DNA of 46,075 bases from Marinilabiliaceae bacterium (GTDB lineage: Bacteria > Bacteroidota > Bacteroidia > Bacteroidales > Marinilabiliaceae), in assembly GCA_016342595.1 (NCBI GenBank), contig JAEINY010000017.1, positions 1 to 46,075 of the forward strand. The letters run 5' to 3'. Position 1 is the stretch's first letter; each line of letters begins with the position of its first letter. A program made the position numbers and the translations under genes. The notes under the pieces were generated by a model. It was not told the DNA's origin and searched no databases. It worked only from the letters and a program-made list of their open reading frames with translations. Positions 27,365-36,122 of the stretch are shown here, piece after piece.

Positions 27365-27506
27365 AAAAAGGGATCTAATACCAATTGTATTCCTAAATGA
27401 TTGATAAATCATTTTGCATATAATAATGGTTAATGCCGATACAAAAGCACAGATTGATTTTTTATCAATCGTTTTGGTTTGTAATCGGTATAACTAGATC
27501 CCTTTT
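27365..27506. terminator. Bidirectional terminator split by a repeat element
   Basis: AAAAGGGATCTA (ending at 27378) is complementary to TAGATCCCTTTT (27495-27506), a 12-bp stem with A/T-runs on both outer sides. It lies between the convergent hom and atpG genes. The loop is not short: it contains the complete two-hairpin repeat (27377-27493). The original terminator appears to have received the element in its loop, or the element carries terminator arms. Confidence 0.65.
27377..27493. repeat. Two-hairpin intergenic repeat element, copy 2
   Basis: This has the same layout as 7490-7597. It starts TAATACCA with a first hairpin (AAATGAT/ATCATTT) closed by TGGT, then TAATGCCGATACA, an inner hairpin (GATTGAT/ATCAATC), and the closing TTTGTAATCGGTATAA, which pairs with GCCGATACAAA. 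The outer boundaries and the GCCGATACA block are shared with copy 1, but the loop sequences differ. This indicates conservation of structure more than of sequence. Confidence 0.6.
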
Positions 27507-28386
27507 ATTTTTTCAATGCTTCTGCACCACCTACAATTTCAAGAATTTCAGTGGTGATGGCGCCTTGTCGTGCTTTGTTATACATGAGTTGCAAGTCACC
27601 CAGCATATCCGTGGCATTGTCGGTGGCTTTGTGCATGGAGGTCATGCGCGCACCATGCTCAGATGCCAGTGATTCCAGTATTACCCGATAGAACATCGTT
27701 TTCAGGGCCTTTGGAATAATGGTTTTAATGAAAGTAGGTTTATCGGGTTCGATAATGTAATTGGTGATGCTTTTCCCGTTATTCACTAATTCAGGCAATT
27801 GAAGTGGTAGAAACTGTTCAGCTTGAACCATTTGAAGCGCTGCGTTTACAAATTCATTATAGATGAGTATAATGCGATCGTATTTCTTGCTTTCGAAATC
27901 ATGCATTAATTCATTGGCGATGTTAACTACGGCTTCAAAGCTGAGATGACTGTAAATCTCATTAAAGTCTTTTTTGACCGAATACCCGTGAGTTCGCAAT
28001 AGCTTTTGTACTTGTTTTCCAACTGCAAAAATATCCAGGTCACCATTTTTGAACTGAGCCGGAAACTGGGAGCGAATGACTTTCTCCGTTTCCTTTACGA
28101 CGTTGGTGTTAAAGGCACCACACAATCCCCTGTTGGATGAAAAAGCAACAATTAGTATTTTGTTTGGGTCTCGTTCCTCTGACCATTCGAATTTAATATC
28201 TTCTTCCAACGTACTGGTTAGATCATAGATGATTCCTGCCAATCGTTCCACGTAGGGACGGATATGAGTAATGTCATCCTGCGCTTTTTTAAATTTAGCG
28301 GCTGATACCATTTTCATGGCACTAGTCACCTGTCTGGTGGTCCTAACGGAATTTATGCGAATACGTATGTCTTTTAGATTGGCCAT
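27505..28386 (-). CDS. atpG: F1 ATP synthase gamma subunit
   Basis: This 293-residue central stalk subunit rotates within the alpha/beta ring of the ATP synthase. The N-terminal helix MANLKDIRIRINSVRTTRQVTSAMKMVSAAK and the C-terminal helix with MTSMHKATDNATDML and MYNKARQGAITTEILEIVGGAEAL are the conserved coiled-coil parts. The middle contains FSSNRGLCGAFN. It is the last gene of the operon, 9 bp after atpA, and ends at the bidirectional terminator. Length is normal. Confidence 0.97.
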   Translation of the reverse strand: MANLKDIRIRINSVRTTRQVTSAMKMVSAAKFKKAQDDITHIRPYVERLAGIIYDLTSTLEEDIKFEWSEERDPNKILIVAFSSNRGLCGAFNTNVVKETEKVIRSQFPAQFKNGDLDIFAVGKQVQKLLRTHGYSVKKDFNEIYSHLSFEAVVNIANELMHDFESKKYDRIILIYNEFVNAALQMVQAEQFLPLQLPELVNNGKSITNYIIEPDKPTFIKTIIPKALKTMFYRVILESLASEHGARMTSMHKATDNATDMLGDLQLMYNKARQGAITTEILEIVGGAEALKK

Positions 28387-28395
28387 AGTATCAAC

Positions 28396-29979
28396 TTATT
28401 CTTTGACAATAAAATGATGAGCTACATCTTTAGCAACTTCCGTCAGACGTTTGGTAATGTCGTCATTGAATTCACCTTTTGAAAGATTTATGAGCACTTC
28501 CGGATACCTAATTGTTAACGTTTCAATATATTCCGTTTCCCAAGCTTTAACAGATTCAACCGGAACATTTTTTAATAAGCCTTGCGTACCACAATAGATT
28601 ACTGCTACCTGTTCTTCTACTTTGATGGGTTTGTATTGAGGTTGCTTTAGTAATTCTACATTTTTACGTCCTTTGTCCAAAACCATCATTGTGGCAGGAT
28701 CCAGGTCGGAACCGAATTTAGAAAATGCTTCTAATTCGCGATATTGTGCCTGGTCCAATTTAAGTGTACCCGCTACTTTTTTCATGGCTTTGATCTGTGC
28801 ACTACCACCTACCCTGGATACCGAAATACCTACGTTTATAGCTGGTCGAACACCGGAATTGAACAAATTACTTTCCAGAAAAATCTGACCATCGGTTATG
28901 GATATAACATTCGTAGGGATGTATGCAGATACATCACCCGCTTGTGTTTCAATGATTGGTAAAGCTGTGAGTGATCCGCCTCCTTTTACTATACTTTTTA
29001 ATGATTCCGGTAAATCGTTCATTTTAGCGGCAATTTCATCGGATTCAATGACCTTGGCAGCGCGTTCCAGTAAACGACTGTGCAGATAAAACACATCACC
29101 CGGGTAGGCCTCACGACCTGGCGGACGACGCAACAACAAACTCACTTCCCGATACGAAACCGCTTGTTTGGATAAATCATCATAAATGATCAATGCTGAT
29201 CTTCCTGTATCTCTAAAAAACTCACCAATGGCTGTACCTGAAAAAGGTGCATAAAATTGCATGGCCGAAGGATGTGCTGCCGTGGCAGATACCACAATGG
29301 TATATGCCATGGCATTATGCTTTTCCAGTGTATTGACAATTTGGGCTACCGTACTGGCTTTTTGTCCAATAGCTACGTAGATGCAATACACCGGTTCACC
29401 AGCTTCATAAAAGGAGCGTTGATTGATAATGGTATCAATACCGATCGCCGTTTTTCCGGTTTGGCGGTCACCAATGATCAATTCACGTTGTCCTCGACCA
29501 ATGGGGATCATGGCATCAATAGCCTTCAAACCTGTTTGGAGGGGTTGCTTCACCGGTTGTCGGAAAATTACCTGGGGTGCTTTTCGTTCCAATGGCATTT
29601 CATAGGTTTCTCCTGAAATTGGTCCTTTACCGTCAATGGGTTCACCCATGGCATTTATGACACGTCCTAAAAGTCCTTCACCAGCTTTAATAGAAGCGAT
29701 GCGACCTGTACGTTTAACTAAATCTCCTTCTTTAACCAATTGAGAGGAACCGAATAGAACGACGCCTACATTATCTTGCTCCAGATTAAGAACGACACCC
29801 ATGCACGATTCCAACTCCACCAATTCGTTGGATTTTACATTCATTAAGCCGAATACGCGGGCTATACCATCTCCTACTTGTAGTACCGTGCCGACTTCTT
29901 CAAGGTCGGTAGCTGATTGAAAACCAGCAATTTGTTTTTTTATTAAATCCGATACTTCCGCCGGTCTTATTGTATCCAT
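28396..29979 (-). CDS. atpA: F1 ATP synthase alpha subunit
   Basis: This 527-residue non-catalytic nucleotide-binding subunit of the F1 head has the P-loop [11 protein letters not shown] near residue 170, followed by the [15 protein letters not shown] segment. The arginine finger region lies in the [16 protein letters not shown] segment, around residue 380. Complete at both ends and of standard length. It lies between atpH and atpG. The catalytic beta subunit it pairs with is not encoded in the window. Confidence 0.98.
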   Translation of the reverse strand: MDTIRPAEVSDLIKKQIAGFQSATDLEEVGTVLQVGDGIARVFGLMNVKSNELVELESCMGVVLNLEQDNVGVVLFGSSQLVKEGDLVKRTGRIASIKAGEGLLGRVINAMGEPIDGKGPISGETYEMPLERKAPQVIFRQPVKQPLQTGLKAIDAMIPIGRGQRELIIGDRQTGKTAIGIDTIINQRSFYEAGEPVYCIYVAIGQKASTVAQIVNTLEKHNAMAYTIVVSATAAHPSAMQFYAPFSGTAIGEFFRDTGRSALIIYDDLSKQAVSYREVSLLLRRPPGREAYPGDVFYLHSRLLERAAKVIESDEIAAKMNDLPESLKSIVKGGGSLTALPIIETQAGDVSAYIPTNVISITDGQIFLESNLFNSGVRPAINVGISVSRVGGSAQIKAMKKVAGTLKLDQAQYRELEAFSKFGSDLDPATMMVLDKGRKNVELLKQPQYKPIKVEEQVAVIYCGTQGLLKNVPVESVKAWETEYIETLTIRYPEVLINLSKGEFNDDITKRLTEVAKDVAHHFIVKE

Positions 29980-30001
29980 CGAATAGAGTTTAGTTAAACG
30001 T

Positions 30002-30538
30002 TTAACTGAGCAATTCTTTTTTTATTTGTTTCAGTTTTGAACTGATACTGGCATCCACCATTCTTCCGTCAACGGTTAATATAAAACCACCGAGTAATTC
30101 GGGCTTGATTTTAACGGATAATTCAATGGGCGCTTTAAATTGCTCTTTTAAAAATGCCTTAAGCTGATCAATATGGGCCATCTCCATTGCTACAGCAGTG
30201 TAAAAGGCCACTTCTTTAATGCCTTTATTGTCTTTGAACAAATGGATGAATTGGCGATTAATGTCAGTCAATAGTTCTTCCCGATTATTGTCAACTAATA
30301 AATCAAGCAATCGCATGGTTGATTTATCAATTTTGCCTTGGAATACATCCTGGAACATTTGCTTTTTCCTACTTGGCTTGATAACAGGACTTACAAGAAT
30401 ATCCGTAAAGCTGTCCACTTCTTTGCAATATTGCTGCAAAAGGACTACGTCGGTTTTAACTTGCTCCAAATTGTCCTGTTCAATAGCGAGCTTAAACAAA
30501 GCTTTGGCATATCTGTTGGCTATTAAGCTTCTATTCAT
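30002..30538 (-). CDS. atpH: F1 ATP synthase delta subunit
   Basis: This 178-residue peripheral stalk subunit attaches F1 to the b subunits. The N-terminal helical domain begins [17 protein letters not shown], the standard start of delta/OSCP. The C-terminal part carries [22 protein letters not shown], its best conserved motif. Located between atpF and atpA as usual. Confidence 0.95.
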   Translation of the reverse strand: MNRSLIANRYAKALFKLAIEQDNLEQVKTDVVLLQQYCKEVDSFTDILVSPVIKPSRKKQMFQDVFQGKIDKSTMRLLDLLVDNNREELLTDINRQFIHLFKDNKGIKEVAFYTAVAMEMAHIDQLKAFLKEQFKAPIELSVKIKPELLGGFILTVDGRMVDASISSKLKQIKKELLS

Positions 30539-30567
30539 AAAGCAATATCTGTCACCAGAATCTCTGA

Positions 30568-31062
30568 TTAGTTAAAATTCACCTCTTGCAGATATCTGTC
30601 AATGACAGTTTTCTGTTTATCGGTAGTTTGCAATTCCTGTTCTAAAAGCTTGCCAGCTATATCTACCGAAAGTTCGGCTACCTTTTGTTTTAATTCAAGA
30701 ATGGCTTCCTCTTTTTCACGCTGTATTTGCAGGCGGGCACTTTCAATAATTTTGTCCGCTTCTGTTTGCGCTTTTGATTTCGCTTCATTCAGTATATTCT
30801 GTTTTAATTCCCTGGCTTCTTTGATTAACCCATCGCGTTCTTGTTTTGCTTGCTCAATCATCTGCGTTTTGGTGACCTCCAGATTTTTTACTTCTGTCCT
30901 GGCTTTTTCGGCAGCACCAAGTGCATATTCAATGGTTTCTTCGCGAATTTTGAGAGCATGTAAGATTGGTTTCCAGGCAAATTTCTTGAGAATGAAAACC
31001 AGTATTCCAAACGAGATAAGGGACCAAAAGACAAGCCCGGGATCAGGTGTTAATAATCCCAT
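30568..31062 (-). CDS. atpF: F0 ATP synthase subunit b
   Basis: This 164-residue peripheral stalk protein has one N-terminal membrane segment (about residues 8-26, GLVFWSLISFGILVFILKKF) and a long charged, Glu/Lys/Arg-rich coiled coil. It begins MGLLTPDPGLVFW, typical for this phylum. It forms the arm between membrane and delta subunit. The gene lies 10 bp after atpE. Confidence 0.96.
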   Translation of the reverse strand: MGLLTPDPGLVFWSLISFGILVFILKKFAWKPILHALKIREETIEYALGAAEKARTEVKNLEVTKTQMIEQAKQERDGLIKEARELKQNILNEAKSKAQTEADKIIESARLQIQREKEEAILELKQKVAELSVDIAGKLLEQELQTTDKQKTVIDRYLQEVNFN

Positions 31063-31072
31063 AGCTGTTGTT

Positions 31073-31282
31073 TTAACCTTTCATTAATGCAACCACAATG
31101 GCAAATAAAGCTGCGCCTTCAATTAAAGCTGCTGCAATAATCATTGCCGTTTGAATTTTTGAGCTAATTTCAGGTTGGCGCCCCATAGCTTCCATGGCAC
31201 CTTGCGCAATTCGACCTATACCATAAGCGGCTCCGATGATAATTAAGCCTAATCCAATTGTGGTTAATGATAAACCTTCCAT
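31073..31282 (-). CDS. atpE: F0 ATP synthase subunit c
   Basis: This hairpin protein of 69 residues forms the rotor ring. An in-frame start nine codons upstream exists (31309), but MEGLSLTTIGLGLIIIGAAY is the usual N-terminus, so I chose 31282. The polar loop is GRQPE and the second helix carries the ion-binding Glu in AALIEGAALF. The Glu is followed by Gly, and the first helix lacks the Gln found in sodium-binding rings, so proton coupling is predicted. The glycine repeat in helix 1 is weak (GLGLIIIGAAYGIGRIAQG). It lies between atpB and atpF. Confidence 0.95.
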   Translation of the reverse strand: MEGLSLTTIGLGLIIIGAAYGIGRIAQGAMEAMGRQPEISSKIQTAMIIAAALIEGAALFAIVVALMKG

Positions 31283-31311
31283 ATTGTTTTGTTTAAGTTC
31301 AGTTAACAATT

Positions 31312-32391
31312 TTAGTGGTGTTCCGCTTCCTGCACTGCCATTCCAATAAACAGGGCTGATAATAATGTGAATATATAGGCTTGAAGCACTGCTACCAATA
31401 TTTCAAGCATAAACATCATTAATGCCATTAATATAGAAACTGGCGCGATGGCCACTGATTTCATGACAAAAATAAGTGAGAATAAACTTAGTATGATAAT
31501 GTGTCCGGCCGTTATATTGGCCAACAGACGAATCATTAAGGCAAATGGTTTGGTGAACAAACCGATGAATTCAATTATGGATAATAAAAACCGGATGGGT
31601 ACCGGAACGCCGGGCATCCAAAATATGTGCCCCCAATAGCTCTTGCTACCATTAATGTTTGTTACAAGAAAGGTAATGAGGGCTAAAACCAGTGTCAATG
31701 AAATATTACCAGTTAAGTTGCTGCCACCCGGAAAAAACGGGATCAATCCAATCAGGTTGTTTATCCAAATAAAGAAAAATAGTGTAAGCAGATAAGGCAT
31801 AAACCTATCTGCTTTTTCTTTACCGATTTGAGCCACTGCTATATCATCGCGAACGAACAGAATTAGTGGTTCAAGTAAGGATTGTAAGCCGCGAGGTGTT
31901 TCTGTTTTTCCTTTATACTTACGGGCAGTTGAAATAAATAATAGTAAGATAAGAAGGATACTAAGCCACATTGAAGTCACATTTTTGGTGATTGAGAAAT
32001 CCCACGGTTTTTCATTAATTATTTGATGGCTATCATTGTAGTGAATGGTTCCGTTGGCATCGGTAATGTAAATTTTCTCGTGGTATAGTTTATAGTGAGT
32101 ATCCCCTTTTTTCACTAAAGATTCTCCATGGTGAAAGGACGATGAGAGAAAGAAGTGAAGGGCCCCATTATTTATCAATATGATAGGTAATGGTAAAGAG
32201 ATATGGTGTTGTTCATCATTGCTGTCTGTATAGGAATAGACATGCCATTCGTGTGCATCACCAATGTGGTGCATAATCATTTCCACTGGATCAAACTCGG
32301 TGGCATGATCAGAAGGTGCATCTTCAGCAGTGCTATACTGTGAAATGCCTACAATTAGTAATGTTATAACAAAATGTCTTAGATACTGCAT
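31312..32391 (-). CDS. atpB: F0 ATP synthase subunit a with long periplasmic N-terminal extension
   Basis: This 359-residue membrane subunit forms the ion half-channels beside the c ring. The conserved helix contains IRLLANITAGHIIILSLFSL with the essential Arg. Residues 1-22 look like a signal peptide and are followed by about 120 His- and Asp-rich residues (EFDPVEMIMHHIGDAHEW and later) before the first F0 helix. This extension is typical of Bacteroidota AtpB but absent from E. coli. It is the first F0 gene, 38 bp after a small membrane protein gene. Confidence 0.96.
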   Translation of the reverse strand: MQYLRHFVITLLIVGISQYSTAEDAPSDHATEFDPVEMIMHHIGDAHEWHVYSYTDSNDEQHHISLPLPIILINNGALHFFLSSSFHHGESLVKKGDTHYKLYHEKIYITDANGTIHYNDSHQIINEKPWDFSITKNVTSMWLSILLILLLFISTARKYKGKTETPRGLQSLLEPLILFVRDDIAVAQIGKEKADRFMPYLLTLFFFIWINNLIGLIPFFPGGSNLTGNISLTLVLALITFLVTNINGSKSYWGHIFWMPGVPVPIRFLLSIIEFIGLFTKPFALMIRLLANITAGHIIILSLFSLIFVMKSVAIAPVSILMALMMFMLEILVAVLQAYIFTLLSALFIGMAVQEAEHH

Positions 32392-32429
32392 GAATTGGGG
32401 TTAGGAATAATTCAACAACTTCTATAAGA

Positions 32430-32798
32430 CTATTTTAAGTTCATTAAGCGAACCTTCAGAATTAAATCTGTTATCAAAAATGTAAAATAGTTCATTAAAA
32501 ACAACAGTACTGCTCTTTTGTTTAGTGGATCTGTTGGTTTTAAATAAAAGAACAAAAAGAATAGGATAAACGCAAACTTTAAGCCTAATAATATCAAAAA
32601 GCTAAAGCCTTCGGAATCAACATATTTTTTTCGAAGAAAAAGGAATGCAAAATAAAAAAGAAGATAAAGTCCTGTTAAAAAACTAGTTGTCAGGACTATC
32701 TTCTTTTCATCAACCAGAATCCAATCTTTAAAGACCCATTCAATAGTAATTAATATCAGGGCCACGGAGACGTATTGAAAAGGGATCTTCAGATCCAT
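32430..32798 (-). CDS. Small four-helix membrane protein in the atp operon (AtpI-like position)
   Basis: This 122-residue protein has four predicted membrane segments (about residues 8-25, 36-57, 66-87 and 96-116) and a basic end. The frame is open to 32921, but that would overlap the bactofilin gene by 119 bp. MDLKIPFQYVSVALILITI at 32798 gives a membrane protein starting 4 bp after the bactofilin stop, so I chose it. The position before atpB is that of AtpI/AtpZ assembly factors in other phyla. The sequence resembles uncharacterised Bacteroidota proteins of the DUF6168 type, from memory. A role in F0 assembly or c-ring insertion is inferred from position only. Confidence 0.75.
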   Translation of the reverse strand: MDLKIPFQYVSVALILITIEWVFKDWILVDEKKIVLTTSFLTGLYLLFYFAFLFLRKKYVDSEGFSFLILLGLKFAFILFFLFFYLKPTDPLNKRAVLLFLMNYFTFLITDLILKVRLMNLK

Positions 32799-32802
32799 TT
32801 GT

Positions 32803-33198
32803 TTATTTCTTGTTATCGCCCGATGGAGCCGGAGCACCTTGAGCTGTTTTTCCACCCATGTCGCAAGAACCGGTAAAGATGGCACCTGGTTCAATGGATA
32901 GTTTGCTGGTTTTGATATCACCGGTTAATTTACTGGAAGCTTTTAATGATAGAAGTTCGTTCACGACTAGTTTTCCATCAAAACTGCCATAGATATCGCA
33001 ATTGGTGCATTTCACCTCTCCTTTTACCACACCAGTTGTCCAGATGATAACTCTTTCTTTTGAGATGATATTTCCTTCAACAGTACCATCAATACGAATA
33101 TCACCATTGGCTTCGATATCTCCTTTTATTTTCGTACCAGGAGCAATCTTATTCTCTTTTTTATCAGTATCTATTTGCTTTCCCATGTTTTTTGCCAT
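32803..33198 (-). CDS. Bactofilin family protein
   Basis: This 131-residue cytoskeletal protein has the typical short-repeat beta-helix: IKGDIEANGDIRIDGTVEGN, SKERVIIWTTGVVKGEVKCT, then SFDGKLVVNELLSLKAS and KLTGDIKTSKLSIEPGA. It is flanked by disordered Lys-rich and Ala/Pro-rich ends. Bactofilins polymerise without nucleotide and scaffold envelope proteins. It opens the ATP synthase operon, being 4 bp from the next gene, and a -7 box lies 20 bp upstream. Being the head gene, it would be made in the same proportion as the ATP synthase. Confidence 0.93.
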   Translation of the reverse strand: MAKNMGKQIDTDKKENKIAPGTKIKGDIEANGDIRIDGTVEGNIISKERVIIWTTGVVKGEVKCTNCDIYGSFDGKLVVNELLSLKASSKLTGDIKTSKLSIEPGAIFTGSCDMGGKTAQGAPAPSGDNKK

Positions 33199-33218
33199 TA
33201 CAATGATTTAATCTCCAA

Positions 33219-33226
33219 CAAATATA
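33219..33226 (-). promoter_or_regulatory. -7 box of the bactofilin/ATP synthase operon
   Basis: The minus strand reads TATATTTG, an exact TAnnTTTG match, 20 bp upstream of the bactofilin start. No clear TTTG at -33; the surroundings are very AT-rich. Confidence 0.4.
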
Positions 33227-33255
33227 AATAAATTACAACTATAATATAATAAAAA

Positions 33256-35082
33256 TCATATTGAGATGAGTTCCTTCAATTTCTGTAATTGTCGTTCCTT
33301 ATTAACATGTCTCAAGTTTCTTGCTGTTTTGGTGTAATAGGTATGTTGAGAAATGAATTCATATTGCATCTTGTTCCAATCTGTTAACGAAAGGTTTCGG
33401 CCGTGGGCATTTAATTCCTGTAGTAAGCTTTCTGATACGGGAATAAAGTCTGCACGACCCAGATAATCCAGATCTGCGTCTTTAATGATTTTTTCCAGGA
33501 AATTACGAGGTTTTTTATTTGTGCGGGTTACATCAATTAGTTCCACAATTTGATCTGTCTGATAATCTGCATAGTTGTACTGAGGTAAAATTTCCTTTGT
33601 AAAATGTATACTATTATCTTCGTGATGGTCATATTCAATTAGAAATCCACTATCATGTAATAACGCGGCGGTCTTAAGTAATAAAAGATCTTCCTCACTG
33701 ACACCTTCACCGCGTGCTAATATTTCAACTCGTGTAATGACATCTTCAGTATGCTCCTTGTTATGATAATAGATCCCGTCATTGAGTTCGGTTTCATATT
33801 TGGTTAGAACATATTCTTCCAAGTCAGTAAATCGAATGTGCTGAAGCTTGGTGTAGAAGATCCGGTTGGGTTCTAATCCTGCAGCATCTATTGATAATTC
33901 TGGTTTAATCCCCTTCACAAAATACATATCAGTTTCCCCTTTATACTTAATCGGCATTTTTCCGCGGTATTCACAAGTAAAAAACTCTTTAATTAATTGG
34001 TATGTGATACCTGTAATATTTATTTCGCCAGCAATGCCTGAGCTTTCCATTCTTGATGCTATATTTACCGTATCCCCCCATATATCAAATGAAAGTTTTT
34101 TTTGTCCAATAACACCTGATATTACCGGGCCGGTGTGTATGCCAATTCGGAGTTCCCAAAAACCAAAAGCTTCATCACGGTCTTGCTGAGATTTTTTCAT
34201 GAATTGCTGCATCAATATACCCGCTAACACAACCTCAATAGGATTTGTTCTGTTTTTATTAGGGATACCACCAGCGCACATGTAGGCATCACCAATTGTT
34301 TTTATTTTCTCGATGCCAAATTGTTCTGCTAATTCATCAAAATGAAAAAAGAAACGGTCCAATTCATCAATAAGAGCTTCAGGGTTAAGATGTTCAACTA
34401 TTCTTGTGAAACCCTGTATGTCAGCAAACAAAACAGTTACTTTTTTGTACTTCCGGGATCTGATTCGGGCCTGATCTCGAACGGAGGATGCATCCTCGCC
34501 ACTTTTTTCAACTTCTGCAGATTGTTTAATGCGTAAGGCTTTTTTGAGTTCATACTCAATTCGTTTGCGAATTACATTTAAGCGTCGATTAAAAATAACC
34601 AACATTAAAACTAAGAGGATTATACTGATTAGGAGTATAATAAGTAAGTTAAACCAGGTTTTATTTTTTAAGGGAACGTCAACGTTTATTTTGAATTCAA
34701 TAATGTGACCTTTTTTTAGTTGAAGTTGAAGGAGGTATTGATCATCCGATAGGTCGAAATAGGCAATACTATTACGTGTGGTCCATTCGCTCCACTCTGA
34801 TTTTTGAGGTAAAAGTCGGTAGCGGACGAGGATTGGTTTCCGGGTAGTGGACTGCCAATAAATGGAAAAAAAAGGTGACTTTATGTTGATAGCATCTTTG
34901 TCTTCTAAATTAATTAGATGAGATGTCTGGTTATGTTCAAGATTTATCGTGATGGAGTCACGTGTTTGAGAATAAGAGAATTGAGATATTGAAGAAAATA
35001 GTGTAATCACTCCGATTAGTAGTAATTCGTTGACGATTAATTGATACCCGGAGTGGTTATTTTTTGCAGATCCCTTCAACAT
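33256..35082 (-). CDS. Membrane sensor with class III adenylate cyclase and HD domain
   Basis: This 608-residue fusion has three parts. Residues of about 42-140 are a periplasmic beta-sandwich like the Y_Y_Y domain of hybrid sensors (RYRLLPQKSEWSEWT), held by a membrane segment at about 145-164. A class III cyclase follows at about 213-395: metal Asp residues D221 (FADIQGF) and D265 (GDAYM), base-selecting K259 or K261 and D333, and transition-state N340 and R344. The Lys/Asp pair points to ATP, so cAMP. The C-terminal domain (about 410-608) has HD-hydrolase residues H440/H444, H476-D477, H486/H487 and D535/D537. Whether it hydrolyses cyclic nucleotides or another phosphoester is unknown. The gene is monocistronic and divergent from a universal stress gene. 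Confidence 0.9.
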   Translation of the reverse strand: MLKGSAKNNHSGYQLIVNELLLIGVITLFSSISQFSYSQTRDSITINLEHNQTSHLINLEDKDAINIKSPFFSIYWQSTTRKPILVRYRLLPQKSEWSEWTTRNSIAYFDLSDDQYLLQLQLKKGHIIEFKINVDVPLKNKTWFNLLIILLISIILLVLMLVIFNRRLNVIRKRIEYELKKALRIKQSAEVEKSGEDASSVRDQARIRSRKYKKVTVLFADIQGFTRIVEHLNPEALIDELDRFFFHFDELAEQFGIEKIKTIGDAYMCAGGIPNKNRTNPIEVVLAGILMQQFMKKSQQDRDEAFGFWELRIGIHTGPVISGVIGQKKLSFDIWGDTVNIASRMESSGIAGEINITGITYQLIKEFFTCEYRGKMPIKYKGETDMYFVKGIKPELSIDAAGLEPNRIFYTKLQHIRFTDLEEYVLTKYETELNDGIYYHNKEHTEDVITRVEILARGEGVSEEDLLLLKTAALLHDSGFLIEYDHHEDNSIHFTKEILPQYNYADYQTDQIVELIDVTRTNKKPRNFLEKIIKDADLDYLGRADFIPVSESLLQELNAHGRNLSLTDWNKMQYEFISQHTYYTKTARNLRHVNKERQLQKLKELISI

Positions 35083-35107
35083 AAATCATATTCAAATCAC
35101 GTAACCC

Positions 35108-35137
35108 TTGATATTAGTTTCAAAAGTACTATATTTA
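35108..35137 (+). promoter_or_regulatory. Housekeeping promoter of the universal stress protein gene
   Basis: TTG at 35108-35110, 19-bp spacer, then TATATTTA at 35130-35137 (one mismatch from TAnnTTTG). Transcription would start about 28 nt before the ATG at 35172. Confidence 0.55.
35121..35128 (-). promoter_or_regulatory. -7 box of the cyclase gene, overlapping the opposite promoter
   Basis: The minus strand reads TACTTTTG, an exact -7 box, 38 bp upstream of the cyclase start. It lies within the spacer of the divergent stress-protein promoter, so the two cannot be occupied together. The -33 element is not evident. Confidence 0.35.
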
Positions 35138-35171
35138 TTCCTCAATTGCAGAACATTCATTGAAGGTTTTT

Positions 35172-36005
35172 ATGGAGACACCGAAAAACAGCATTCTCGT
35201 TCCTTATGACTTTACAGAAGTAGCTGATTTTGCTATACAACATGCTATTATTCTTAGCAAAGTGTTGGATGCCAAGGTTCAACTTCTTCATATCGTTAAG
35301 AAGGAAACGATGATTACGGAGGTCAATCCCCGTTTATCAGAACAAGCTCAAAAAATTAAGGACAATTGGGGTGTTATGCCTAATATTATTATACGGGAGG
35401 GTTCAATTTTTAAAACCATTAATCAAGTGGTAGAAGAGTTAAACTGTATGCTTGTAGTAATGGGTACCCATGGAATGAAAGGTCTTCAGAAATTGACAGG
35501 AAGCTGGGCCCTTAAGGTTATTGTAGGATCAAAAATTCCTTATCTGGTGGTGCAATCAGCTCCGCAGGAAGATAATTATTCAAAAATTGTATTCCCGGTT
35601 GATTATAAGTCAGAGAATAAAGAGAAGTTAAAGTGGGTAGAATTTATGGCTAAATTCTTTAAATCGAAAACTTATATTTTTACTTCTGCCACAAAGGAGG
35701 GAATCGTTGATAGCCGAACTAAAGCCAACGTTGTTTTTAGTAAGAAATTTCTGGAGGAGAAGAGAATTGATTATGAATTAGCCCTGGCTGAAGGAAAAAC
35801 ATCTTTCTCACAGGAAACCATCCAATATTCTGAATCCATTGAAGCAAATCTTGTTTTAGTAATGACTACTCGAGATATTGCATTTCATGATTATGTATTG
35901 GGAGCTTACGAACAGTATATCATTGCAAATAGTGCTAAAATTCCGATTTTAGTTATTAATCCGCGCACTGATTTAATGAAGTATGGGTATGGTGGTTTTG
36001 GCTGA
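35172..36005 (+). CDS. Universal stress protein with two UspA-type halves
   Basis: This 277-residue cytoplasmic protein begins METPKNSILVPYDFTEVADFA. Residues of about 5-145 form a full UspA fold with the nucleotide-binding pattern G-T-H-G-x2-G-x9-G-S (MGTHGMKGLQKLTG and SWALKVIV). The second half (about 146-277) is a degenerate copy that ends IANSAKIPILVINPRTDL. A TTG four codons upstream (35160) is in frame, but the ATG with clear leader is preferred. The gene is monocistronic, with its own promoter and terminator. The function in stress is inferred from family. Confidence 0.88.
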   Translation: METPKNSILVPYDFTEVADFAIQHAIILSKVLDAKVQLLHIVKKETMITEVNPRLSEQAQKIKDNWGVMPNIIIREGSIFKTINQVVEELNCMLVVMGTHGMKGLQKLTGSWALKVIVGSKIPYLVVQSAPQEDNYSKIVFPVDYKSENKEKLKWVEFMAKFFKSKTYIFTSATKEGIVDSRTKANVVFSKKFLEEKRIDYELALAEGKTSFSQETIQYSESIEANLVLVMTTRDIAFHDYVLGAYEQYIIANSAKIPILVINPRTDLMKYGYGGFG

Positions 36006-36027
36006 TAGAAATACCTTATTATAATTC

Positions 36028-36056
36028 AAGGCGACTGAGGAGGTCGCCTTTTTTTT
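36028..36056 (+). terminator. Intrinsic terminator after the universal stress protein gene
   Basis: AAGGCGAC pairs with GTCGCCTT around TGAGGAG, followed by T-run to 36056. Confidence 0.85.
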
Positions 36057-36079
36057 ATTCATTTTTCACTGATTTAAAA

Positions 36080-36087
36080 TACTTTTG
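36080..36087 (+). promoter_or_regulatory. Probable -7 box for the RdgB/HAM1 gene
   Basis: TACTTTTG matches TAnnTTTG exactly, 35 bp before the start codon. The -33 position is T-rich without TTTG. Confidence 0.4.
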
Positions 36088-36122
36088 TAATAATCAACGT
36101 TTAATAAAAAAAGAGTGTTCAG

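Noticed and set aside
32799..32921. Long N-terminus of the small atp-operon membrane protein
   Set aside because: It would overlap the bactofilin gene by 119 bp, and its residues are hydrophilic and feature-free. The ATG at 32798 gives normal spacing.
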